In this document: positions 57,110-64,000 of the stretch, one piece after another | Layout: every line of letters begins with the position of its first letter | Numbering within the stretch: the stretch's first letter is position 1 | From: Microvirga sp. VF16 | GTDB taxonomy: Bacteria > Pseudomonadota > Alphaproteobacteria > Rhizobiales > Beijerinckiaceae | NCBI RefSeq assembly: GCF_016864375.1 | Contig: NZ_CP069355.1 | Coordinates: forward strand, 434,001-498,000 | DNA length: 64,000 nt | Direction of reading: 5' to 3' | Program-made: the position numbers and the translations under genes | Notes under the pieces: generated by a model | Databases searched by the model: none | What the model was told of the DNA's origin: nothing | Seen by the model: the letters and a program-made list of their open reading frames with translations, nothing else

Positions 57110-57390
57110 TTTTCGATTCACATCGGATCGAAATCCGCTTTAGCGTGACGAAGTTGACCTCAACTTCGAGAGACGCGGCAATCTGTTTGGCGGTGTCCAC
57201 GTCATAGCCAACGAGCTCATGGTTTTCGTCCAATGTGAGATCGGCCCCAGTCCGTCCCTGCGGCAACTGTCATCGTCTTTGTCGCGAGTACACGATCAAG
57301 CACGGCGCCAGCATTGGCCTGGCTCGACAATGCTACGGACGCAGCTGCCAGGCGAGCCGCAGCCATCAGCATCTTAATGAACTTGCTCAC
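57110..57390 (-). pseudogene. Amino-acid ABC binding protein, N-terminal fragment
   Basis: Starts at a GTG (57388-57390) with a signal peptide (MSKFIKMLMAAARLAAASVA, ending near SQANA) and mature start GAVLDRVLATKTMTVA. A 1-base shift near 57250 leads to LDENHELVGYDVDTAKQIAA, then VNFVTLKRISI. The rest is cut away at the IS1182 junction (57109). It is clearly paralogous to the intact binding protein at 40014-40850 (shared NAG.VL.R.LA.KT.TVA and ELVG.DVD patterns). Confidence 0.78.
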
Positions 57391-57553
57391 TTACCGCGTC
57401 GATTTCGGGCCATTCACTATGGCCGTAGCAAAAATTGTCAGCGCGATCACGCCACCTGCCAACCCGGGGCAGCTGCAACGCCGGTGACAATAGCAACCGC
57501 ACGGCATAACAACGCTCTTGTTGTCATCGCCGGGTTTGAGAATTCACTCTTAG

Positions 57554-59019
57554 CTGGACTTTGGCCATTTCTAACGGGTGATGTGGGAGCGAGGGGCGGC
57601 GAAGCGAACAATGCGGTAGGCTGGCGGAGTTTCCGCCAAGAGACGCCGCCATGCCGGACCTGCCCGCCCGCTTCGCCGCGATCATTTTAGCCTTTGCGCC
57701 ACTCTTTCGCCACCGAACCTGGCACCATGCCGAGATCCTGCTCGTCGGGGCCCTTCTGGCGCCTGGCAAGCGCACTGTGACCAGCATTCTGCGCATCACT
57801 GGCCTCAGCCGCGAGCGCCACTTCGTCAACTACCATCGCGTGCTGAGTCGAGTTCGCTGGAGCGGGCGCGAGGCGGCCCGGCTGCTGCTGGGCTTGCTGA
57901 TCCACACCTTCACCCCAACCGGTCCGGTGATCCTCGGCCTTGACGACACGATCGAGCGCCGCCGCGGCACGCACATCAAAGCCAAGGGCATTTATCGGGA
58001 TCCGGTGCGCTCATCCGATGCTCATTTCGTCAAGGCCTCGGGCCTGCGCTGGATCAGCCTCATGCTCCTGGCTCCCATCCCATGGGCGGCCCGCACCTGG
58101 GCCTTGCCGTTCTTGACCACCCTGGCGCCCACCGAGCGGTACTGCCGTGAGCGGGGACAGCGGCACAAGACGCTGACCGACTGGGCGCGCCAGTTGGTGC
58201 TGCAGGTCCGGCGCTGGCTGCCCGAACGCGAGCTGGTGCTGGTGGCCGACATGGGCTTTGCCGCTCTGGAGCTGCTGGCGGCGCTGTCTCGCCGCGGCGT
58301 GATCTGCATCACGCGGCTTCGTCTCGATGCTGCCCTCTATGAACCAGCGCCACCACGTCGTCCGGGGACGAACGGCCGCCCCCGCACCAAAGGTGCGCGC
58401 TTGCCGACCCTTTCTGATGTGCTGATCCGGACGAGCACACGCTGGCGACGCGTCACGGTGCTCGGCTGGTACGGCGAAGGAGACCGCGTGATCGAGTTCT
58501 GCTCCGCGACCGCCGTGTGGCGCCATAGCGGAAGACCCATCGTTCCAATCCGCTGGGTGCTGCTGCGCGATCCCCTCGGCCGGTTCTCGCCGCAGGCCCT
58601 GCTGTGCACCGATCCCACGCGGGATCCCTTGCAGATCATCCGCTGGTTCATCCTGCGCTGGCAGATCGAGGTCACCTTCCAGGAGGCCCGGGCGCATTTG
58701 GGTGTAGAGACCCAGCGGCAATGGTCGGATCGCGCCGTGGCCCGCACGACACCGTGCTTGTTTGGACTGTTCTCAATTGTGACCCTGCTGGCCGCACAAC
58801 TCGGTCAGCGCGCCCGAACGCATGTTCTCGTCGATAGCTGGTACCGCAAGTCTCATCCGACGTTCGCGGATGCGCTCGCGGCCGTGCGGCGGCAGATCTG
58901 GCGCGAGACAGGTTTACTCACATCCAGGCACCGGCACAAAACGCCAAAACCTTCACAGGCGCTCCAGCGGTGCTTGGCCTATGCCCTCTGCCATGCCGCA
59001 TGATTGGCCAAACTCGAGC
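57554..59019 (+). mobile_element. IS701-family insertion sequence, apparently intact
   Basis: About 1466 bp. The left end CTGGACTTTGGCCA (57554-57567) pairs imperfectly with the right end TGGCCAAACTCGAGC (59005-59019). TTAG flanks both ends (57550-57553 and 59020-59023), a 4-bp YTAR target duplication expected for IS701. One uninterrupted transposase gene is inside. Confidence 0.85.
57651..59003 (+). CDS. IS701-family transposase
   Basis: 450 residues, uninterrupted. The DDE catalytic domain has Asp in VILGLDDTIERR, Asp in LVLVADMGFAAL and Glu in RWQIEVTFQEARAHLG. N-terminal segment HRTWHHAEILLVGALLAPGKRTVTSILR is typical of the family. Probably functional. A relic of the same element's right end is at 18330-18379. 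Confidence 0.9.
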   Translation: MPDLPARFAAIILAFAPLFRHRTWHHAEILLVGALLAPGKRTVTSILRITGLSRERHFVNYHRVLSRVRWSGREAARLLLGLLIHTFTPTGPVILGLDDTIERRRGTHIKAKGIYRDPVRSSDAHFVKASGLRWISLMLLAPIPWAARTWALPFLTTLAPTERYCRERGQRHKTLTDWARQLVLQVRRWLPERELVLVADMGFAALELLAALSRRGVICITRLRLDAALYEPAPPRRPGTNGRPRTKGARLPTLSDVLIRTSTRWRRVTVLGWYGEGDRVIEFCSATAVWRHSGRPIVPIRWVLLRDPLGRFSPQALLCTDPTRDPLQIIRWFILRWQIEVTFQEARAHLGVETQRQWSDRAVARTTPCLFGLFSIVTLLAAQLGQRARTHVLVDSWYRKSHPTFADALAAVRRQIWRETGLLTSRHRHKTPKPSQALQRCLAYALCHAA

Positions 59020-59023
59020 TTAG

Positions 59024-59338
59024 TTTCCTTGCGCCCGAGCATCAGTAAATCCTTGCCGCTATCGCCAAGAGGGCCGCCTGCCCGATCTCTCTGACAGAGA
59101 ATCGGATAAAGAAACCAACAAGCCTAAAACCAAGCGTAACCAGCACGCATCTGGAACGCGCCAAAGTCGCACCGGCGATGTGGTTTACTCCGTCTCTTCA
59201 CAGGACGGCGATTATAATGAACGATTGGTTGGGCTGCAATTGCGGGACTGCTGAGATTGATATACCGCCTTGGTCATCCCACAGCGGGAGGGTTTTGGTG
59301 CATACGCACAAACTGCACGGAGCAAAGGTTTAAGAGCC
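59024..59338. promoter_or_regulatory. Region upstream of capA with shared leader block
   Basis: The first 180 bases hold nothing recognisable. From 59210 it matches the HisD-family leader: ATTATAATGAAC (59211-59222), CAATTGC (59237-59243), TCATCCCACA (59274-59283) and GGGAGGG (59286-59292). A tiny frame (GTG 59298 to TAA 59333; MHTHKLHGAKV, three His) follows the ribosome-site-like GGGAGGG, before the CapA start. Confidence 0.55.
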
Positions 59339-60700
59339 ATGGCGCAAGATGGAAAGTTTGATAATGTCGGTTCGACAGCTACAAACGTCGCCGACGGCTT
59401 CACGATGGTTGCGGTCGGTGACCTCATGATGAGGCGGCCGGTAACTACGAATCCGCGCAACGGCTTCGGCCAAATTGTCGAAAGACTTCGGAATGCCGAT
59501 GTCACATTCGGCAACTTGGAGACGAACATCTTCGACATCCGTTCGTTCAAGGGAAGCCCACAAGTCAACGATGATTCCTATCACGTTGCTACACCGGAGC
59601 TTGGACCCGAGTTGAAAGCAATGGGATTTAACGTCCTGTCTTATGCAAACAACCATACATTTGACTGGGGGCTTGAAGGTATGCGCGAGACGGGCCGAGT
59701 GCTCGATCAGAATGGAATCATTTACGCGGGCGCAGGTGAAAATCTTGCCCAAGCCGGCGCCGCCCGCTATCTCGAAACCGCACGTGGTCGGGTGGCGTTG
59801 GTATCCTTCGCTGCAACGTTCACGCCGATGTCGCGCGCAGGCGATCCGGCTGGAGAGGCGCCAGGTCGCCCAGGCCTCGCCGCCCTTCGTTTAGCGAATA
59901 GCGTTGTGGTCCAGCCGGAGATGCTCGCGAGCCTCAAGCGGATACGCAATGAGTTGCCCGACCCCCTGTACGGTGAGGAGGAAGACCAAGTCGTGATCGC
60001 CGGGACAACATTCAAGGCTGGTGACAAAGTCGGCTATAGCTTCGAACCCAACCCGCACGATGTTAATGAAATCCTACGAAATGTTCGCGGAGGCAAGCAG
60101 TATTCGGACTTCCTAATCGTCAGTAACCACGGTCATGAGCCGGGCGAATGGAGCGGTGAGCCGCCCGATTACGAACAGTCATTCGCGCGTATGCTGATTG
60201 ATGCCGGGGCTGATGCATATGTCGGGCACGGACCGCACCGGTTGCGAGGCATCGAGATCTATAAGGGCCGACCAATCTTTTATAGCTTGGGGCATTTTGT
60301 CTTCGACAACCTACAGTCGGTCCAGGGAGCTGACTACTTCGCTCGGTACCGAAAAGACCCCCGAGTCGACACGGTTGCTGAGTTGTTGGCGGAATCGATG
60401 AAAGATTGGCCTCGGGTTGACACCTTTGAGAAGGAGCCTCCAAGCAGGGAGGTCTTCTATGAAAGTATTTTCACCGTCAGCCGATTTGAGCAAAATCGGC
60501 TCGCTGAACTAAGGCTCTTTCCGGTTGAGCTTGGTTACTCGGAAAGGTTGGCCAATCGCGGCGTGCCGCGTCTTGCGGCCGTGCCGGAGGCTGAAGCTAT
60601 TCTGGAGCGTCTACAGAAGCTCTCCAAGCCATTTGGAACCGATATTACGATCGAGAATGGAGTTGGGATCATAAGGGTGGCGAGCAGTTCGCCACAATAG
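59339..60700 (+). CDS. CapA/PgsA-type metallophosphatase-fold protein
   Basis: 453 residues of the PGA_cap family. Metal-ligand motifs of the calcineurin-like fold are VAVGDLMM (Asp), TFGNLETN (Asn/Glu), SYANNHTFDWG (Asn-His), IVSNHGHEPGEW (His) and VGHGPHRLRGIEI (His pair). No signal peptide is seen, unlike the capsule-associated CapA proteins, so a cytoplasmic catabolic role is possible. ATG 59339 is the family-like start; AAAGG lies 11 bases upstream. Its leader resembles that of the HisD-family gene. Confidence 0.82.
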   Translation: MAQDGKFDNVGSTATNVADGFTMVAVGDLMMRRPVTTNPRNGFGQIVERLRNADVTFGNLETNIFDIRSFKGSPQVNDDSYHVATPELGPELKAMGFNVLSYANNHTFDWGLEGMRETGRVLDQNGIIYAGAGENLAQAGAARYLETARGRVALVSFAATFTPMSRAGDPAGEAPGRPGLAALRLANSVVVQPEMLASLKRIRNELPDPLYGEEEDQVVIAGTTFKAGDKVGYSFEPNPHDVNEILRNVRGGKQYSDFLIVSNHGHEPGEWSGEPPDYEQSFARMLIDAGADAYVGHGPHRLRGIEIYKGRPIFYSLGHFVFDNLQSVQGADYFARYRKDPRVDTVAELLAESMKDWPRVDTFEKEPPSREVFYESIFTVSRFEQNRLAELRLFPVELGYSERLANRGVPRLAAVPEAEAILERLQKLSKPFGTDITIENGVGIIRVASSSPQ

Positions 60701-60736
60701 TTTCATCGCGACCGCGGTTGTGCTGATGACGAAGCC

Positions 60737-61275
60737 TAGATCGCTGGCTCATAAGTTGGCAGCCAAATTCGCCTTGCCGCAAGTTTGATGAGCGCGAGGA
60801 AGTTGGCGTGCTATTCGTAACGGGTTGCGATCGCCCTGGTGTGCTTGATCTTGTTGAAGAAGCGCTCGACGTGGTTCCTGTAGCGGTACAGGAAGGGGCT
60901 GAAAGCTGAAAGATTCACCCGGTTCGGCATGGGCCTGATCTTGGGCCCATGCCCCTGGATCGGCCATGGCTTTGCGGAGGGCGTTGCATAGGCCCGATCG
61001 GCCGTGAGGATCTGGCCTTTGCAGAGCTTGCCGATCATGTCCTGGGCGCTCTTGCCGTCGTGGGCTTGCCCTTCCGAGCTTGAGCCCGACCGGCGGGCCG
61101 GCGGCATCGACCAGCGCATGGATCTTGGTGGTCAGTCCCCCTCGCGAGCGCCTCATGCACTGGGCTCGAGCGGCGGCAGGCGTCGCGCGGCCTCCTTTTG
61201 ACGTTGCCGCCATGCTGATGAACCGTAAGCACTCGGCGTGTGCCCTCTTGCGAGAGCGCTGTTTGCGCGTGACGT
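60737..61275 (-). pseudogene. IS5-family transposase (second-frame part), decayed
   Basis: Reverse-strand segments VHQHGGNVK, SRGGLTTKIHALVDAAG, GQAHDGKSAQDMIGKL, LTADRAYAT (Asp), MPNRVNLSAFSPFLYRYRNHVERFFNKIKH (Glu; residues shown in part), then a TAG in place of Lys after ATRYE and the C-terminal LALIKLAARRIWLP. Several frame changes show it is dead. Confidence 0.8.
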
Positions 61276-61298
61276 TTTGACCTTAAGGTCAGCAGATC

Positions 61299-61545
61299 GA
61301 TGAAGATCGAAGTTCTCGGCACAGAGCGCCGGCGGCGCTGGAGCCTCCAGGACAAACTCCAGATCGTGGAAGAGACGCTGCAGCCGGGCGTGACGGTGAC
61401 CGAAGTTGCCCGTGGCCACGGTCTCGCGCCCAGCGTCGTCTTCACCTGACGCCGGCTGGCCTGGGAATGACGGCTCGGTGATGCCGGTCCGGCCTTCATG
61501 CCGGTCGAGATCACGCCCGTTCCAGTGCAGACCACGCCGGTAGCC
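61299..61545 (+). pseudogene. IS66-family accessory gene (TnpA-like), with two nonsense codons
   Basis: ATG 61299 starts MKIEVLGTERRRRWSLQDKL, then IVEETLQPGVTVTEVARGHGLAPSVVFT with stops replacing Trp (after VVFT) and Gly (after LAWE), then RLGDAGPAFMPVEITPV. The matching TnpB and TnpC genes are absent. Remnant of an IS66 element. Confidence 0.78.
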
Positions 61546-61584
61546 GGATCTGTCACAACAACTTGTTTCAGAGTTTCAGCTACT

Positions 61585-62119
61585 ATGATCGAAGTTACAG
61601 TTGCGGAGGCCGTGGTGTTTAAGGGCAGGCATTTCGACCGATCGGTAATTCTGCTCTGCGTCAGGTGGTATCTGGCTTATAGCCTGAGCCTGCGCAATCT
61701 CGAGGAGATGATGGCCGAGCGCGGGATCTCCGTCGACCATGCCACCATCCATCGTTGGACACTGCGATACGCGCCTGAACTGCTGGAGCGCATTTAACCA
61801 GTGCAAGAGGGCCGTCACTGGCAGATGGCACATCGACGAGACCTACGTCAAAGTACGAGGCGAGTGGCGTTATTTGTATCGCGCCATCGATAGCAGTGGC
61901 CACACGATTGAGTTCTGGTTCAGCGAGCGGCGAAACCTCACAGCTGCCAAACGGTTCCTGCGCAAGGCGCTTAAGCGGCATGGCCGACCGGAGCGGATCG
62001 TGATCGACAGGAGCCAGACCAATCGTGAGGCAATCCTGTCTTGTGACACGACGAACCGACTTCAGGACCGATCCCGACGTCAGCTGAAGCCGATCCGCAT
62101 CCGTCAAAGTCGCTACCTC
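61585..62119 (+). pseudogene. IS6-family transposase, 5' part, frameshifted and interrupted
   Basis: FKGRHFDRSVILLCVRWYLAY, then the second-helix region DHATIHRWTLRYAPELLERI and a stop; after a shift near 61795 it continues WHIDETYVKVRGEWRYLYRAID (first Asp; residues shown in part), IEFWFSERRNLTAAKRFLRKAL, RIVIDRSQTN and PIRIRQSRYL. There the IS110 element begins. The matching end is at 63884-64000. The second catalytic Asp region is IDRS rather than the usual IDGS/TDG form. Confidence 0.82.
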
Positions 62120-63883
62120 ACGGACGGATGTATTTGACAAGGCGTTTTCAACATCGGTGGGAGCATTCTACTTATCGTCTGGTGGCCTAAGGCGGGCACT
62201 GTCTACGTGTTGACCGGCAGAAACTGGGTTTGAGCGCCGCATCGCGTGACGAGGGCTCGCCAGTCTACCTGGGCAACGAGAGTGCGTACGGTACTTCCCC
62301 TACCGGCGAGTGGATCGGCAGGGCTGGTTCTGCTATCGTTGACGGGCTCGGGTGCCCCGGAGCGAAGAGCAGGGCGTGAGGTTGCAACCCTGCCGCGCAG
62401 CTTAGGATCGTTGCACCTCATTGGCGGCACCCGAGCACCCTTTCGGGTTTCGCTGTTTCCAGCTGGCCACAAAGCGCCGGTAGGCTTCTTCGGCCTCACC
62501 GACCATCTCTCGCTCCGCCTCACGCACCGCCTTGTGGCTGTACGCGGCAGCGGGTCCTTTTTGCCTGCCACCGCGGCGCGATGGATACCCCGCTGCCAGT
62601 TCGAGATGTCGGATTTTCCACTGCAGCAGCGCCGGCCGGCTCCAGGTGTAGTCCTCGTCCTTGCTCAGCATATGCCAGACGATGACCGCCAGCTTGCGTG
62701 CCGTTGCCACGGCTGCCACAGACTTGCCGCGCTTGTTCCTGATGCGCACGAAGAAGGCCCACAGTGGGCCAGGCACGCCGGAGATCACCCAAGCTGCTTC
62801 AACCAGCATTGAGCGGGCGTGGGCCCGTCCCTGTTTGCTGATGCGGCCATGGTAAGCGGGCTTATCACCCGACTGCCGCACCTTCGGATTGAGGCCGAAG
62901 TAGCTCACCAGCTTCGGCGGCGACGAGAAGCGCTTGATGTCACCGATCGCCGCCAGAACGCTCATAGCCACCGTGACGTTGACTCCTGTGATGGTCATCA
63001 GTCGCCTGACCTGCGGATCGTCGAGCGCCTTCTCGGCAAGGCTCTTGTCCAGTTCGGCAAGCTCAGCGCCAAGACGATCCAGCTCACCGGCATGGCGCAG
63101 GATCACACGGCGCTGATCTTCGGCGAGCGGGAGGGCTTCCAACCAAGCCCTCCCGCGTTTCGAGAACAGGCTGCCTTGATAGGGTGGGATCAGGTGAGCA
63201 TGCAGAACCGCGTGGATGCGGTTCTTGAGGCGCGTCATCTGCGCGACCAGCTGGGTGCGTTCCGCCGCGACACGGCGGCGGGCCTCGGTCTCCTCATCCG
63301 GCATCCAGACCTCAGGCAGGAACCCGCTCGCATGGAGCTTCGCCAGCGTCCACGCATCGATCTTGTCGGTCTTGACCTTAGCCCAGGCGATCGCCCGCAC
63401 CAGGTTGGGGTTGGCGATCACCACGCGCGCCACGAACGGCGACAGCAGGCGCACGATGGCGCTGGTGTTGCCGGTCGCCTCCAGGACGACCTCGTCGTCA
63501 GGCCTCAGGGGCTGGGCGAACCGCAGCAAGCGGCTGCGGTCGAGATCGACCTTGCCGGCATCCCGGAGTGTCCCATTCTCCACGATGGCCATCTGGGCAA
63601 AGGACCGATGAACATCGAGAGCAATGATCCTCATCTCCGGCTCCTGTTCGGTTGCATACCCTCGGGAGCCAGCGGGCCACACGACAACGACGGAGCCGCG
63701 CTCGCAGCGCACCCGGGCCAGTCGAAGGGGCGGCCAGATAACAACACGAGCTCTCAGCTCAGAGATACTTTCGGCCTGCCCACCTTACGTGCTCCCGACA
63801 CCCCTATCCCGGTACGCCGAGGATACCTGATCCGTCAGCCTTCAGAAACCTGATTGGAGGTGTCGCGCCTGTTCATGCCCGAT
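62120..63883 (-). mobile_element. IS110-family element inserted in the IS6 transposase gene
   Basis: About 1.76 kb lie between the two halves of the IS6 gene. Joining CTCA (62116-62119) to AACAACCGC (63884-63892) rebuilds the family sequence RYLNNRIEQDH. IS110 elements have no clear terminal repeats, so the limits are set by the restored host frame. The non-coding flanks are about 280 bases (62120-62401) and 250 bases (63635-63883). Confidence 0.78.
62402..63634 (-). CDS. IS110-family transposase (DEDD recombinase), intact
   Basis: 410 residues from ATG 63634 (MRIIALDVHRSF). The N-terminal DEDD/RuvC-like domain has Asp in ALDVH, Glu in VVLEATG and the paired Asp in KVKTDKIDAWTLAKL. The C-terminal domain holds ITGVNVTVAMSVLAAIGDI and the likely catalytic Ser in KVRQSGDKPAYHGRISKQG (pattern as in active IS110 proteins). 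The C-terminus is longer than usual, with a basic tail. IS110 recombinases use a bridge RNA from the element's non-coding end. Confidence 0.88.
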   Translation of the reverse strand: MRIIALDVHRSFAQMAIVENGTLRDAGKVDLDRSRLLRFAQPLRPDDEVVLEATGNTSAIVRLLSPFVARVVIANPNLVRAIAWAKVKTDKIDAWTLAKLHASGFLPEVWMPDEETEARRRVAAERTQLVAQMTRLKNRIHAVLHAHLIPPYQGSLFSKRGRAWLEALPLAEDQRRVILRHAGELDRLGAELAELDKSLAEKALDDPQVRRLMTITGVNVTVAMSVLAAIGDIKRFSSPPKLVSYFGLNPKVRQSGDKPAYHGRISKQGRAHARSMLVEAAWVISGVPGPLWAFFVRIRNKRGKSVAAVATARKLAVIVWHMLSKDEDYTWSRPALLQWKIRHLELAAGYPSRRGGRQKGPAAAYSHKAVREAEREMVGEAEEAYRRFVASWKQRNPKGCSGAANEVQRS

Positions 63884-64000
63884 AACAACCGCATCGAACA
63901 GGATCATCGCGCTATCAAGCGGCGGATCCGCCCGATGATGGGGTTCAAGTCCGCTGACAGTGCCCGCGTGATCCTGGGGGGGATCGAGTTGATCGACATG
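63884..64000 (+). pseudogene. IS6-family transposase, 3' part (cut by the window edge)
   Basis: NNRIEQDHRAIKRRIRPMMG, then FKSADSARVILGGIELIDM, the Glu-containing end of the IS6 catalytic domain (last catalytic Glu in IEQDHR). Continues the frame broken at 62119; runs off the window. Confidence 0.82.

Noticed and set aside
62819..63853. A 344-codon plus-strand frame opposite the IS110 transposase
   Set aside because: Antisense to an intact transposase with catalytic motifs.

Overview
The window looks like an accessory or plasmid-like stretch of an alphaproteobacterium of the order Hyphomicrobiales, plausibly Methylobacteriaceae or rhizobia-related. The evidence is the moderately high GC content, a split gcvPA/gcvPB glycine decarboxylase behind a glycine riboswitch, a DUF6894 protein, RpiR/GntR/XRE-cupin regulators beside amino-acid and polyamine-type ABC transporters, a VirD4/TraG remnant, and a very dense load of insertion sequences (IS5, IS6, IS66, IS110, IS630, IS701 and IS1182 types, an integrase-core element and a group II intron). 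The genus cannot be settled from sequence reading alone.

Layout. 1-10.4 kb: a partial 2-hydroxyacid dehydrogenase diverging from an FAD-linked oxidase, a GntR regulator and a DapA-family lyase/aldolase, separated by two nested IS pairs. 10.4-17.9 kb: an RpiR regulator followed by a tight operon for a Tat-exported solute-binding protein, ATPase, two permeases, a creatinase-like M24 protein and an M81 (MlrC-type) metallopeptidase. 17.9-18.4 kb: IS debris. 18.4-27.6 kb: glycine riboswitch, gcvT-gcvH-osmC-gcvPA-gcvPB, L-serine dehydratase, serine hydroxymethyltransferase and glutaminase. 27.6-36.6 kb: IS6 scrap, an MFS exporter, a Crp/Fnr regulator, pyruvate phosphate dikinase, a DUF6894 protein and panC. 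36.8-45.4 kb: an amidohydrolase and amino-acid ABC transporter facing an RpiR regulator, a deacetylase-type M20 peptidase and glutamate dehydrogenase. 45.4-51.4 kb: chimeric IS remnant, permease remnant, XRE-cupin regulator, a HisD-family dehydrogenase, DUF3422, a small unknown gene and a broken second panC. 51.6-64 kb: TraG fragment cut by a group II intron, a dead IS110 copy, a second creatinase-like M24 gene, an ABC binding-protein fragment, an intact IS701 element, a CapA-type metallophosphatase, and IS5, IS66 and IS6 remnants, the last split by an intact IS110 element.

Functional theme. Several independent modules import small nitrogenous compounds and hydrolyse them (ABC transporters with M20, M24 or M81 hydrolases). 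The products can be fed into central metabolism through glutamate dehydrogenase, glutaminase, the glycine cleavage system, SHMT, serine dehydratase and PPDK (glycine/serine to pyruvate to PEP). Each module has its own regulator. At least one module (M24 plus binding protein, 55-57.4 kb) has been destroyed by IS activity.

No CRISPR array, rRNA or convincing tRNA was seen. The most interesting leads are a promoter/leader block shared by the HisD-family gene and the distant capA gene, both perhaps targets of the XRE-cupin regulator; two M24 proteins that have lost the metal-ligand motif; and three cases of one IS inserted inside another transposase gene.
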